Source: an uncultured Microbacterium sp. (lineage in GTDB: Bacteria > Actinomycetota > Actinomycetes > Actinomycetales > Microbacteriaceae). Taken from it: DNA of 49,022 bases. The stretch is taken from positions 1-49,022 of the forward strand of contig NZ_CALTTX010000012.1 in NCBI RefSeq assembly GCF_943912325.1, in the 5' to 3' direction. Position numbers and translations under genes: made by a program. Position 1 is the first letter of the stretch; every line of letters starts with the position of its first letter. The notes beneath the pieces are model-generated. The model searched no databases. It had not been told where the DNA came from and was given only the letters and a program-made list of their open reading frames with translations. Positions 24,716-34,435 of the stretch are shown here, one piece after another.

Positions 24716-25315
24716 CCAGGTCAGCACCAGATCACGCGTTGCGCCCGGGGCAATCGTGAATATGCCGCTGTGGGAATGATCGGTTGCGGTGAGCCGCACG
24801 CCCCGCACGATGACGGCATCGGGCCCGGCCTCGGCGTGCAGCACGGGTCCGGCGTGATCGCCACGCTGGCGCACCCACGGCGTCGCCCGCGCGTAGTCGA
24901 ACCGCATGCGCAGGGTCGTCTCGAAGGCGACCTCGCCCTCGATCCCGATGACGCGGCGCACGAGGTCGGTGCGGTGCACGTCGGAGTCTCCCCCGCCCGG
25001 CAGGTGCGGCGCCGGCGTGATGAGCGCTTCGTGCACTTCGGCCGTGCCCGTCGCGGTCTCCCAGCGGGTGACGAGCACGAACGTGTCGCCGTCGTAGTGG
25101 CGCTCGACCGAGGCATCCCGATCCTGCGGACGCAACTCCCACCGCCCCTGCTCGTCGCCACCGAGCAGCGCCCCGAAGATGCTCGGCGCGTCGTAGCGCG
25201 GCGGGCAGAACCAGTCGATCGAGCCGGTGCGCGAAACGAGCGCGCCCGTGCGGCAATCGCTCAGCAGGGCATAGTCCTCGAGGGGCGGCGGAACATAAGG
25301 CTGAGACGTGTGCAT
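24476..25315 (-). pseudogene. glycoside hydrolase family 15 (glucoamylase/trehalase-like), N-terminal part only
   Basis: About 245 residues match the N-terminal beta-sandwich domain of bacterial GH15 enzymes: PPLEDYALLSDCRTGALV, SRTGSIDWFCPPRYDAPSIF, GGGDSDVHRTDLVRRV and the start of the catalytic barrel at DGEYNALVVRSLL. The expected next segment of the barrel, with the catalytic glutamates, is missing; from about 24571 the frame only reads the reverse strand of the kinase gene and stops at 24476. Full GH15 proteins are near 600 residues, so more than half is lost and no activity is expected. The ATG at 25315 is the likely start; it is divergent from zwf. Confidence 0.8.
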
Positions 25316-25449
25316 TTGTGGCAAGCGTAGGCTCCTTGCACCCCGGGTCGGCGCGCGTCAAGCGTTCGCCGGTGTCGGATGTCGTGAGTAGCGTCAGCGC
25401 GACGGGTGTGACGACTGGATCTGACCGGACCGAAGCGAAAGAGGATGCC

Positions 25450-26901
25450 GTGAGCGCAGCGCGCACGAAGGCGACAGGCAGCACGGGCGAGCGCTCGAGC
25501 GGTGAAGGCGAAACGGGCGGGCGCCCCGAGACGACGCTCGTGATCTTCGGCGCCGGCGGCGATCTGACCTCGCGGCTCGTGCTGCCCGCGCTCGGGCAGT
25601 TGCTCGCGCGCGAACCCGCGCGTCGGGTGCGTATCGTCGGCGCATCGCGCAATGCCGAGCCGCAAGCCACGTGGCGCCGCGAAGTACGCCGGGCGTTCGC
25701 GAAGGGCGTGAAGGGCGACGAGCTTCCCGAAGCGGCCGAGCGCGCGGCGAAAACCACGACGTTCGCCTCGGTCGACATCACCGACACGAAGGCTCTGCGC
25801 GCGTTTCTCGCCGAGATCGAGGCCCCGGCGGTGCTGTACTTCGCGGTGCCGCCCGCGGTTGCGGCATCCGCCTGCCACGGTTTGAAACCCGCCGATCTGC
25901 CCGACGGAACCGTGCTCGCTCTCGAGAAGCCGTTCGGCTCTGACGAAGCCAGCGCGCGCGAACTCAACGCCGTGCTCGCGGGGCTCGTGCCCGAGACGCA
26001 GGTCTTTCGCGTCGATCACTTTCTCGGTCGCTCGACGACGCTCAATCTGCTCGGCGCGCGGTTCGCCAACCGTGTGTTCGAGCCGGTGTGGTCGGCCGAG
26101 CACGTCGAGAGCGTCGTGATCCGCTATGACGAGGCGCTCGGTCTCGAGGGTCGCGCGGGCTACTACGACAAGGCGGGCGCGCTGATCGACATGATCCAGT
26201 CGCACCTGCTGCAACTGCTCGCGTTCGTCGCGATGGATCAACCCGCGACGCTCGACGAGCAAGACCTGCGTTCGGCGACGGCGGCTGTGCTGCGCGCGAC
26301 GCATGTGTGGGACGACAACCCCGTTCACCACTCGCGCCGCGCCCGCTATACGGCCGGCACGGTCGGCGACAAGAGCATGCCCGACTATGCCGACGAGCCC
26401 GGCGTCGACCCCTCCCGCGAGACCGAGACCCTCGCCGAGGCGACGTTCGAGGTGCGGACGGCGCGGTGGGCGGGTGTTCCGTTCACGCTGCGCTCGGGCA
26501 AGGCGATCGGCGACCCGCGCACCGAGGTCGCCGTGCGCTTGCGCCCCGTGCGGCACCTGCCGACCGGGCTGACGGGCGATGCCCCCGGGTCGCTGCTGCG
26601 CTTCGCGCTCGGGCCCGACCGCATCGAGCTGACGATCAACGTCAACGGCGGCGAAGACCCCTTCGCGTTGGCCCCCGCCACCCTGGCCGCCGACCTCGGA
26701 GCCGGCGCGTTGCTGGCCTACACCGAGGTGCTCGAGGGCGTGCTCGACGGCGACCCGACCCTGTCGGTGCGCGGCGATTCGGCCGAGCAGTGCTGGCGCA
26801 TCGTGCAACCGATCATCGACGCGTGGCGCCGAGGCGAAGTGCCACTCGACGAATACGCGGCCGGGTCTGCCGGGCCCGAGGCGTGGCCCGTCATCGACTG
26901 A
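25450..26901 (+). CDS. zwf: glucose-6-phosphate dehydrogenase
   Basis: A 483-residue NAD(P)-dependent enzyme catalysing the first step of the oxidative pentose phosphate pathway. LVIFGAGGDLTSRLVLPAL is the dinucleotide-binding loop, LALEKPFGSD is the EKP motif, RVDHFLGRSTTLNLL the active-site segment (canonical RIDHYLGKE, here with Val, Phe and Arg substitutions), and TLRSGKAIG the substrate Lys region. The EKPFG and DHFLG residues needed for catalysis are kept. I chose the GTG at 25450 because GAAAGAGG lies 5 bases upstream. The sequence is more divergent than the usual housekeeping Zwf, so it may be a second paralogue. Confidence 0.88.
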   Translation: MSAARTKATGSTGERSSGEGETGGRPETTLVIFGAGGDLTSRLVLPALGQLLAREPARRVRIVGASRNAEPQATWRREVRRAFAKGVKGDELPEAAERAAKTTTFASVDITDTKALRAFLAEIEAPAVLYFAVPPAVAASACHGLKPADLPDGTVLALEKPFGSDEASARELNAVLAGLVPETQVFRVDHFLGRSTTLNLLGARFANRVFEPVWSAEHVESVVIRYDEALGLEGRAGYYDKAGALIDMIQSHLLQLLAFVAMDQPATLDEQDLRSATAAVLRATHVWDDNPVHHSRRARYTAGTVGDKSMPDYADEPGVDPSRETETLAEATFEVRTARWAGVPFTLRSGKAIGDPRTEVAVRLRPVRHLPTGLTGDAPGSLLRFALGPDRIELTINVNGGEDPFALAPATLAADLGAGALLAYTEVLEGVLDGDPTLSVRGDSAEQCWRIVQPIIDAWRRGEVPLDEYAAGSAGPEAWPVID

Positions 26902-26950
26902 GCTTTGCGGCGGGCGCCGTCACGCGGAGGGATGCTTCAGCGCGAGCGCG

Positions 26951-27421
26951 TCACGAACGCTCGACGAGCACGCCGTCGCTGTCGGCCCACACGTGCGCGC
27001 CGGGGGTGAAGACGATGCCCGCGATCTCGACGGGAACGTCGACCTCGCCGACCCCGTCTTTCGCCGACTTGCGGGGGTTCGAGCCGAGCGCCTTGACACC
27101 GATCGCAAGCGTCGCGAGGGTCGAGCGGTCACGGATCACCCCGTTGACGATGATGCCCGCCCAGCCGTTTTCGACCGCCGACGCGGCGATCAGGTCGCCG
27201 ACGAGCGCCGATTCGAGCGAACCGCCACCGTCGACGACGAGCACGGCGCCCTCGCCCGGGGTCGCGAGCGTCGACTTCACAAGAGCATTGTCGCGGTGGC
27301 AACGAATCGTGCGCACGGGTCCGTCGAACGCGACGTTGCCGCCGAGGTTCAGCAGTTGCAGCGAAAGCGAGTCGAGCTCGTCGCCGCGGTCGTCATAGAG
27401 GTCAGCCGTCGCAATCGTCAT
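26951..27421 (-). CDS. rraA: RraA-like protein (4-hydroxy-4-methyl-2-oxoglutarate aldolase/RNase regulator fold)
   Basis: A 156-residue protein of the RraA family. ADLYDDRGDELDSLSLQL, VRTIRCHRDNALVK, AVLVVDGGGSLESALVGDLIA, WAGIIVNGVIRDRS and VGEVDVPVEIAGI follow the family. VVDGGG and NGVIRD carry the Gly-Arg-Asp residues used by class II pyruvate aldolases of this fold. The name RraA comes from E. coli, where it inhibits RNase E; in actinobacteria the aldolase role is at least as likely. The ATG has a TAGCGT box 6 bases upstream. It is convergent with zwf. Confidence 0.88.
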   Translation of the reverse strand: MTIATADLYDDRGDELDSLSLQLLNLGGNVAFDGPVRTIRCHRDNALVKSTLATPGEGAVLVVDGGGSLESALVGDLIAASAVENGWAGIIVNGVIRDRSTLATLAIGVKALGSNPRKSAKDGVGEVDVPVEIAGIVFTPGAHVWADSDGVLVERS

Positions 27422-27427
27422 ACCCCG

Positions 27428-27433
27428 ACGCTA
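27428..27433 (-). promoter_or_regulatory. -10 box (TAGCGT) for a leaderless rraA mRNA
   Basis: TAGCGT lies 6 bases before the ATG at 27421. Confidence 0.5.
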
Positions 27434-27541
27434 CAACCGCCCGGCGCCCCGCTGCACGAGCACGCCGGGGCGAAGATCGGGCGAAGTTCCGCGGGCGCAA
27501 AATGCCGGTATCCACTCGCCGCTTCGCCATTCGCGGCGCGC

Positions 27542-28105
27542 TCAGCGGGCGGCGGGCGGGTTGAGGTCGGGGTGGGTGAGCACGACGAGCGAGTACGGCT
27601 CACCCTCGGCATCCGGTTCCCGCTCTTTGTACTCAAGCATCAGCGCGAACAGGCGCTCGTCGAGCTCAGCACGGTGCTCGGGGGTGAGCCGCAGCCCGAG
27701 CCAGCCGAGGTGCACTTCATCCGGGTCGGCGAGGGCGACCTGCTGGCGAATCGTCTCGAGCAGCACAGCGGATTGCTCGGGCATCTCGGCATCCCACGAC
27801 GCGCCCGTCGCCCGATAGGGAACCTCGCGCGCACCCTGGGCGCCCGCGCGCTCGGGTTCGGCGCGCAGAAAGCCCGTCTTCACGAGCGTGCGCACGTGGT
27901 GCAGCATCGTGCCCGGATTCGTCTCGAGCAGGTCGGCGAGCTCCTTGTTGGTGCGCGCTTCGAAGAGGCACAGCCGCAAGATGCGCAGCCGCAGGGGGGA
28001 CGCGAGCGCGCGGCCGCGTGCGCGGGCCTCGGCATCAGTGTCGGCGTTGGCGTCGGCAAAATCGGGGTCGGATGCCTCGGAAACGGATGCCTCGGAGTCG
28101 CCCAT
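27542..28105 (-). CDS. ArsR-like winged-helix transcriptional regulator
   Basis: A 187-residue DNA-binding protein. Residues 30-100 are the winged helix-turn-helix: RALASPLRLRILRLCLF, then TNKELADLLETNPGTMLHHVRTLV, ending in the wing GFLRAEP and YRATG. The first 30 residues are acidic and low-complexity, and the C-terminal 80 residues form a helical region seen in ArsR-type regulators that sit beside MFS exporters. It is divergent from an MFS gene, and the 69-bp gap holds a ladder of ACTGATTG half-sites, so it most likely represses the exporter and itself. The ATG at 28105 is chosen because TACCCT lies 6 bases before it. Confidence 0.85.
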   Translation of the reverse strand: MGDSEASVSEASDPDFADANADTDAEARARGRALASPLRLRILRLCLFEARTNKELADLLETNPGTMLHHVRTLVKTGFLRAEPERAGAQGAREVPYRATGASWDAEMPEQSAVLLETIRQQVALADPDEVHLGWLGLRLTPEHRAELDERLFALMLEYKEREPDAEGEPYSLVVLTHPDLNPPAAR

Positions 28106-28111
28106 GCCCTC

Positions 28112-28117
28112 AGGGTA
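28112..28117 (-). promoter_or_regulatory. -10 box (TACCCT) for a leaderless regulator mRNA
   Basis: TACCCT lies 6 bases before the ATG at 28105. Confidence 0.45.
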
Positions 28118-28132
28118 GCGCGCGACGAGGCA

Positions 28133-28189
28133 TCCGATTGACTTTTTCCAATCAGTACCCGCAGACTGATTGACATGTCCCAATCAGTC
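28133..28189. promoter_or_regulatory. operator ladder between the ArsR-like regulator and the MFS gene
   Basis: Half-sites alternate in orientation with an exact 16-bp period: TCCGATTG (28133, degenerate), CAATCAGT (28149), ACTGATTG (28165) and CAATCAGT (28181). Neighbouring pairs form inverted repeats with 8-bp spacers; the last pair, GACTGATTG/CAATCAGTC, has 9-bp arms and encloses the MFS start codon. Confidence 0.75.
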
Positions 28190-29431
28190 GAGGCACCGTC
28201 CCGCGGCCTCTGGCGCGACGCCAATTTTCTGCGGTTCTGGGGCGGGCAGGCGTCGGCGCAGTTCGGCGCCCAGGTTACGGAGCTCGCTCTGCCCGTCATC
28301 GCCGTGCTGCTGCTGCATGCGAGCGAGTTCGAGGTCGGGGCGCTCGGCGCGGCGGGCCTCGCTGCGTTCCTCGTCGTCGGGCTTCCGGCGGGCGCGTGGA
28401 TCGACCGCCTGCGCAAGCGTCGCGTCATGATCGTCGCCGACCTCGTGCGCGCGCTCACCCTCGCTGCCGTGCCGCTGCTCTGGTGGGCGGGCGCGCTCGA
28501 GGTATGGCACCTCATGGTCGTCGCCGCGATCATGGGCATCGCGACGGTGTTCTTCGACGTGTCGTACCAGTCGGTGATCCCGGCGCTCGTGCGCCCCGGG
28601 CAGATCCCCGAGGCGAACGGCAAGCTCGAGGCGACGAGCCAGCTCGCGGGGATCGCGGGACCCGCCGCGGGAGGCGTGCTCATCAGCATCCTGACCGCCC
28701 CTCTCGCCATGCTCGCGACCGTCGCGACCTACCTGATCTCGTTCGGCGCACTCTGTCTGACGCGCGACGACGAGCGGGTCGCGCCGCGCGAAGAGCACGA
28801 GCCGCTCCCCCGCGCGATCGCCGAGGGTTTGCGCTGGGTTTTCGGCAACGCCTATCTGCGGCGGATCGTCGGCACGACCGCAGTGTCGAACCTCTTCGGA
28901 ACCGTGTCGTTCACGGTGCTGCCGCTGTTTCTGCTGCGCGAACTGGGCTTCTCGCCCGCCCAAATGGGAATCGTGTTCGGCCTCAGCTCGGTCGGCGGGC
29001 TGCTCGGCGCGCTCGCGACTCCGCACCTCGTGCGGCTCGTCGGCGAGGCCCGCGCGATCCCCGTCTCGGCCGTCGCGTTCGCGCTCGCGGGGCTCGTCCT
29101 GCCGCTCGCGGCGAGCGTGCCGGCGATCGCGTTTCCGCTGCTCGTCGTGCAGGGCTTCGTCGGCATGGCGTCGACCCTGGCGTACAACATCACGCAGGTC
29201 TCGTTCCGTCAGCGCATCACGCCCGGGCGGCTGCTCGGGCGCATGAACGCGTCGATCCGCTTCGTCGTGTGGGGCGTCATGCCGCTCGCGGCGCTTGCCG
29301 CCGGGTCACTCGCGGCGTGGATCGGAGTCGTTCCGACGATGTGGATCGGCGCGATCGGCGGGCTCGCGTCGGCCGGGTTCGTCATGACGCGGCTGTTCTG
29401 GTCGAACCGCGATCTGCCCGCCGGCGAATAA
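28175..29431 (+). CDS. MFS transporter (EntS/macrolide-exporter-like)
   Basis: A 418-residue major facilitator with 12 predicted helices. The N-terminal RDANFLRFWGGQASAQFGAQ and PAGAWIDRLRKRRVMIVADL (the loop 2-3 motif) are typical of the EntS-like drug and siderophore exporter group (TIGR00900-type), as are FFDVSYQSVIPALV and the central loop LTRDDERVAPREEHEP between helices 6 and 7. Substrates in this group range from macrolides to enterobactin and cannot be read here. The ATG lies within an operator for the adjacent ArsR-like protein, so expression is probably induced by a ligand of that regulator. Confidence 0.88.
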   Translation: MSQSVEAPSRGLWRDANFLRFWGGQASAQFGAQVTELALPVIAVLLLHASEFEVGALGAAGLAAFLVVGLPAGAWIDRLRKRRVMIVADLVRALTLAAVPLLWWAGALEVWHLMVVAAIMGIATVFFDVSYQSVIPALVRPGQIPEANGKLEATSQLAGIAGPAAGGVLISILTAPLAMLATVATYLISFGALCLTRDDERVAPREEHEPLPRAIAEGLRWVFGNAYLRRIVGTTAVSNLFGTVSFTVLPLFLLRELGFSPAQMGIVFGLSSVGGLLGALATPHLVRLVGEARAIPVSAVAFALAGLVLPLAASVPAIAFPLLVVQGFVGMASTLAYNITQVSFRQRITPGRLLGRMNASIRFVVWGVMPLAALAAGSLAAWIGVVPTMWIGAIGGLASAGFVMTRLFWSNRDLPAGE

Positions 29432-29504
29432 GCGAACATCACGCGGGAATAGGGAACGCCCGACGTGGTGTTGGATGTTTTCGAGCCAAGGATGCCTCGA
29501 TCCC

Positions 29505-29520
29505 GCCGCCCATGGGCGGC
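29505..29520. promoter_or_regulatory. 16-bp perfect palindrome upstream of the nitroreductase gene
   Basis: GCCGCCCATGGGCGGC lies 46 bases before the nitroreductase ATG, followed by a CCCGC/GCGGG hairpin at about 29531-29544. It may be an operator or a structured leader; nothing else is visible in the 135-bp gap. Confidence 0.35.
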
Positions 29521-29566
29521 TCACCTCCATCCCGCTGCCGCGGGAGCGATCATCCCCGGAGAACCC

Positions 29567-30154
29567 ATGTCGCTCACGACTCACCACCGCACTGCCGAGC
29601 CCGAAGCCCCCATCCTCGACGCGTTCGCCGAGCGCTGGAGCACCCGCATCTACGACGCCACCGCTCCGCTCGATGAGCAGGCGCTCGCGAGCGCTCTGGA
29701 GGCGGCTCGCTGGGCGGCATCCGGAATGAACTGGCAGCCCTGGCGCTTCATCGTCGCGCGCCGTGGCACCGACGCGCACGCGAAGGTCGTCGAAACCCTC
29801 GCGGGCTTCAACAAGGCGTGGGCGCCAGCCGCCGGCGCGCTCGTCGTCGTGCTCGCCGAGACGACGCAGCCGAACGGCGACCCGAACCCGTGGGCCGTGT
29901 TCGACACCGGCCAGGCGACGGGCGCGTTCCTCGTGCAGGCGCACGAGTCGGGCCTGCACGGGCACGCGATGGGCGGCTTCGACCACGAGGGCATCCGTGC
30001 GGCTTTCGACCTCGGCGAGACGCTCGAGCCGCAGGCAGTGATCGCGGTCGGTGAGATCGGCGATGTGGATGCCGCAGATCAGGCAATCCTCGCCCGCGAG
30101 CAGGGCCCGCGCGACCGCCGGCCCGCCGCGGAGTCGGTGCTCGTCAACGACTGA
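29567..30154 (+). CDS. nitroreductase family protein
   Basis: A 195-residue FMN-dependent oxidoreductase. FAERWSTRIYDATAPLD is the N-terminal flavin-binding segment with the Arg-Ser-Thr/Arg pattern, AARWAASGMNWQPWRFIV the substrate and FMN loop, and GQATGAFLVQAHESGLHGHAMGGF the dimer-interface helix and following strand. VIAVGEIGDVD near the end is also family-typical. The reduced substrate (nitroaromatic, quinone or other) is unknown. The ATG at 29567 has GGAG 5 bases upstream. It is convergent with clpB, separated by a large hairpin. Confidence 0.85.
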   Translation: MSLTTHHRTAEPEAPILDAFAERWSTRIYDATAPLDEQALASALEAARWAASGMNWQPWRFIVARRGTDAHAKVVETLAGFNKAWAPAAGALVVVLAETTQPNGDPNPWAVFDTGQATGAFLVQAHESGLHGHAMGGFDHEGIRAAFDLGETLEPQAVIAVGEIGDVDAADQAILAREQGPRDRRPAAESVLVND

Positions 30155-30220
30155 GCCTCAGCAGAGGTGTGCCGGAGCCGGAGCTGCCGATCGGCCCCCA
30201 GGGACCCTCTCGCCCCATTG

Positions 30221-30272
30221 ATGTCTCACTTATGCAGGTTTGCGGGGGCTAAAACCTGCATAAGTGAGACAT
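30221..30272. repeat. large perfect inverted repeat, AT-richer than its surroundings
   Basis: Arms of 21 bp (30221-30241 and 30252-30272), beginning ATGTCTCACTTATGCAGG, are perfect reverse complements around the 10-base loop GCGGGGGCTA. It lies between the convergent nitroreductase and clpB genes. It could be a bidirectional terminator or a small mobile palindrome. Nothing else is visible in the gap. Confidence 0.8.
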
Positions 30273-30287
30273 GAACGTCGGGGCAGC

Positions 30288-32444
<2,157 letters not shown>

Positions 32445-32504
32445 AGTTCTCCTCGAAATCTGGGGGCGCACTCGGGATGCCTCTCAGCTCACACACGCGG
32501 CAAA

Positions 32505-32525
32505 CATGAGTCCGTATGGCTCAAG
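32505..32525 (-). promoter_or_regulatory. HAIR-type operator (HspR site) upstream of clpB
   Basis: On the minus strand the sequence reads CTTGAGC-N7-ACTCATG, two mismatches from the HspR consensus CTTGAGT-N7-ACTCAAG. HspR represses dnaK and clpB operons in actinobacteria, so heat-shock control is expected. Confidence 0.65.
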
Positions 32526-32599
32526 TTTATCACCGCGGGGTGTGGGCGGCAAGGGTTTCGGGGCGACCATCACCCCGCCCGCCACGCCGCGCGACCGCC

Positions 32600-32605
32600 T
32601 AGCCT
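32600..32605 (+). promoter_or_regulatory. -10 box (TAGCCT) for the DUF4166 gene
   Basis: TAGCCT lies 6 bases before the ATG at 32612. The spacer GGAGGA also looks like a ribosome binding site, but it is too close to the ATG to act as one. Confidence 0.45.
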
Positions 32606-32611
32606 GGAGGA

Positions 32612-33279
32612 ATGGCCGAGACCGTGGGACCCTACGCCCGGGCGCTCGGAGCCGCGACTGGCGACCTTGATCCGCAGCTGCAGACGTATTTCCCGGCGTG
32701 CCGCGCGGCGCCGTGGGGCGCGGGTCGGGGGTTTTCGATGTCGTCGGCACCCCCCGGCGGTGGTTGCGGATCGCCCTCGGGCCGGTCATGCGAACGCTGC
32801 AGCGCCGCGGCGTCGTCCTGGCCGGTTGGCACACCGGCATCACCTTCGAGATCGAGAACCGCGTCGTCCGGGGGCGGGCGGTCGCCGTGCGCACGCTGCA
32901 CCTGCCGAACGGGCCGTGGCAGATGCGGGATGCCGTGCGGCTCACGGCATCTGGCGCGCTCGTCGACACGATCGGCAGCCGCCCGACGGTCGCGGCAACC
33001 TTCGCGCCGCGGGTCGAGTCGGGCGGCCTCGCCCTGCGGAGCACGCGCGTCGCGGTCGGCGCGGGCCGCCTCGCCGTGCGGCTTCCGCGCGCACTTTCGC
33101 CGGTCGTGACGCTCAGCGAGCGCGCCGTGCCCAGCGGGCTGCAGGGCGTCTCACTCACGATCGACGCGCCTTTCCTCGGGCGCATCTACGAATACGCCGG
33201 CACGTTCCGGTACGTGGTCGAACCGGCATCCGACTCAGATTCGACCGAAGCATCCCCCACAGAGAAGAGCACGCCATGA
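32612..33279 (+). pseudogene. DUF4166 domain protein with a one-base frameshift near its start
   Basis: The first 29 codons from the ATG at 32612 (YARALGAATGDLDPQLQTYF) and the frame from the GTG at 32698 (PRGAVGRGSGVFDVVGTPRRWLR...) together match DUF4166, but they lie in different frames. A single missing base in CCGGCGTGCCG (expected CCGGCGGTGCCG, about 32697) explains it. The rest is intact to the stop, which overlaps the next ATG as ATGA. If translated only from GTG 32698, a 193-residue protein lacking the N-terminus would result. The function of DUF4166 is unknown; it is often coupled with TIGR01777 epimerases, as here. Confidence 0.75.
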
Positions 33280-34232
33280 GCACGGGTCGGGTCGTCATCG
33301 GCGGAGCCGGTGGGTTCATGGGGCAGCACTTCGCCGACCGTTACCGAGCGGTGGCGCGCGAGGTCGTGACGATCGGGCGCACGGGGTCGGATGTGACGTG
33401 GACGGATGCCACAGGCATCCGTTCCGCCATTGATGGCGCTTCGCTCGTGCTCGGCCTTGCCGGCAAGAGCGTCAACTGCCGCTACACGACCGCGAACCGC
33501 GCCGAGATCTTCGGATCGCGGCTGCGGACGACGGCCGCGCTCCGAGACGCGATCGCCGCGGCCGACGCTCCCCCGCCCGTCTGGATCAATTCGTCGACGG
33601 CCACGATCTACCGCCACGCCGAAGACCGGCCGATGACCGAAGCGACGGGCGAACTCGGCGAGGGCTTCTCGGTGTCGGTCGCGAAGGCGTGGGAGCACGA
33701 GCTCTTCGCGGGTGAGCTACCGGGCACCCGGCGCGTGGCGCTCCGCACCGCGATCGTGCTGGGGTCGACGGGTGGCGTGCTGCCCACACTCGAGCGCCTC
33801 GCACGCCTCGGCATCGGCGGAACTCAGCTCGACGGCTGGTGGCCCACGACCGCCCGCCGCCGCGCCGCGGGCACCGTGCATCAGCGCGGCAGCGGAGGCG
33901 GAAGCCAGCGCATGAGCTGGGTGCACGTCGACGATGTCGCCCGCGCGATCGACTACATCGAGCGCGAGACCGCGCTCGCGCGCCCGGTGAACGTCAGCGC
34001 TCCGCATCCCGTCGACAATCGCACCTTCATGGCCGCCGTTCGCCAGCGGGTCGGGGCGTGGTTCGCGCCGCCGATGCCGCGCGCACTGCTCGAAATCGGG
34101 GCGATCGGCATCCGCACCGAGACCGAGCTCGTGCTCAAGAGCCGGTGGGTGCTGCCCGAACGCCTGCTCGAGAGCGGGTTCACGTTCGCGCACCCGCACC
34201 TCGACAGGGCGCTCGACGACCTGATGCGCTGA
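33276..34232 (+). CDS. TIGR01777/DUF1731-type NAD-dependent epimerase-like protein
   Basis: A 318-residue extended-SDR protein. VVIGGAGGFMGQHFADRY is the GxxGxxG NAD(P)-binding loop, LAGKSVNCRYTTANRAEI and SRLRTTAALRDAI are hallmarks of the TIGR01777 family, SSTATIYRHAEDRPMTE holds the Tyr region, and MSWVHVDDVARAI the downstream signature; the C-terminal 50 residues are DUF1731 (PMPRALLEIGAIGIRTETEL). The reaction is unknown; E. coli YfcH is a relative. The ATG overlaps the DUF4166 stop, indicating translational coupling. Confidence 0.88.
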   Translation: MSTGRVVIGGAGGFMGQHFADRYRAVAREVVTIGRTGSDVTWTDATGIRSAIDGASLVLGLAGKSVNCRYTTANRAEIFGSRLRTTAALRDAIAAADAPPPVWINSSTATIYRHAEDRPMTEATGELGEGFSVSVAKAWEHELFAGELPGTRRVALRTAIVLGSTGGVLPTLERLARLGIGGTQLDGWWPTTARRRAAGTVHQRGSGGGSQRMSWVHVDDVARAIDYIERETALARPVNVSAPHPVDNRTFMAAVRQRVGAWFAPPMPRALLEIGAIGIRTETELVLKSRWVLPERLLESGFTFAHPHLDRALDDLMR

Positions 34233-34269
34233 GCCTTAAGGCGGTGCGGGCTGTTTTGAGCGCAGTTCG

Positions 34270-34336
34270 GTCGCAGAATGACGCTTCGGTCGCAGGATTC
34301 GCGATGGATGCTGCGACCGAAGCAACATCCTGCGAC
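34270..34336. repeat. dispersed palindromic element A, copy 2
   Basis: Half-sites GTCGCAGAAT (34270), GTCGCAGGAT (34289), ATGCTGCGAC (34308) and ATCCTGCGAC (34327), all 9 bases apart. The inner pair extends to 13-bp arms GCTTCGGTCGCAG/CTGCGACCGAAGC. It lies between the convergent epimerase and GlxA-type genes. The rest of this 188-bp gap holds only a GCCTTAAGGC palindrome and the duplication described separately. Confidence 0.88.
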
Positions 34337-34395
34337 GTTAGCGCGCCCGCACCACCGGCAGGCGGACGCACTCGGGCGCCCATGGCCTCCCCGAG

Positions 34396-34435
34396 TCAGG
34401 CGGCGCCGACGGCTCCCGACTCAGGCGGCGCCGAC
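34396..34435. repeat. tandem duplication of 15 bp (25-bp period) across a stop codon
   Basis: TCAGGCGGCGCCGAC occurs at 34396 and 34421. The second copy is the end of the GlxA-type gene (VGAA-stop on the minus strand); the first repeats it just past the stop. Confidence 0.75.

Noticed and set aside
29432..29566. Riboswitch in front of the nitroreductase gene (FMN type considered)
   Set aside because: The region has hairpins but not the conserved FMN aptamer blocks; listed only as a palindrome.
34396..34435. Duplicated TCAGGCGGCGCCGAC considered as a phage attachment site
   Set aside because: No integrase, tRNA gene or foreign cargo nearby; copies are only 25 bp apart, so slippage explains it better.
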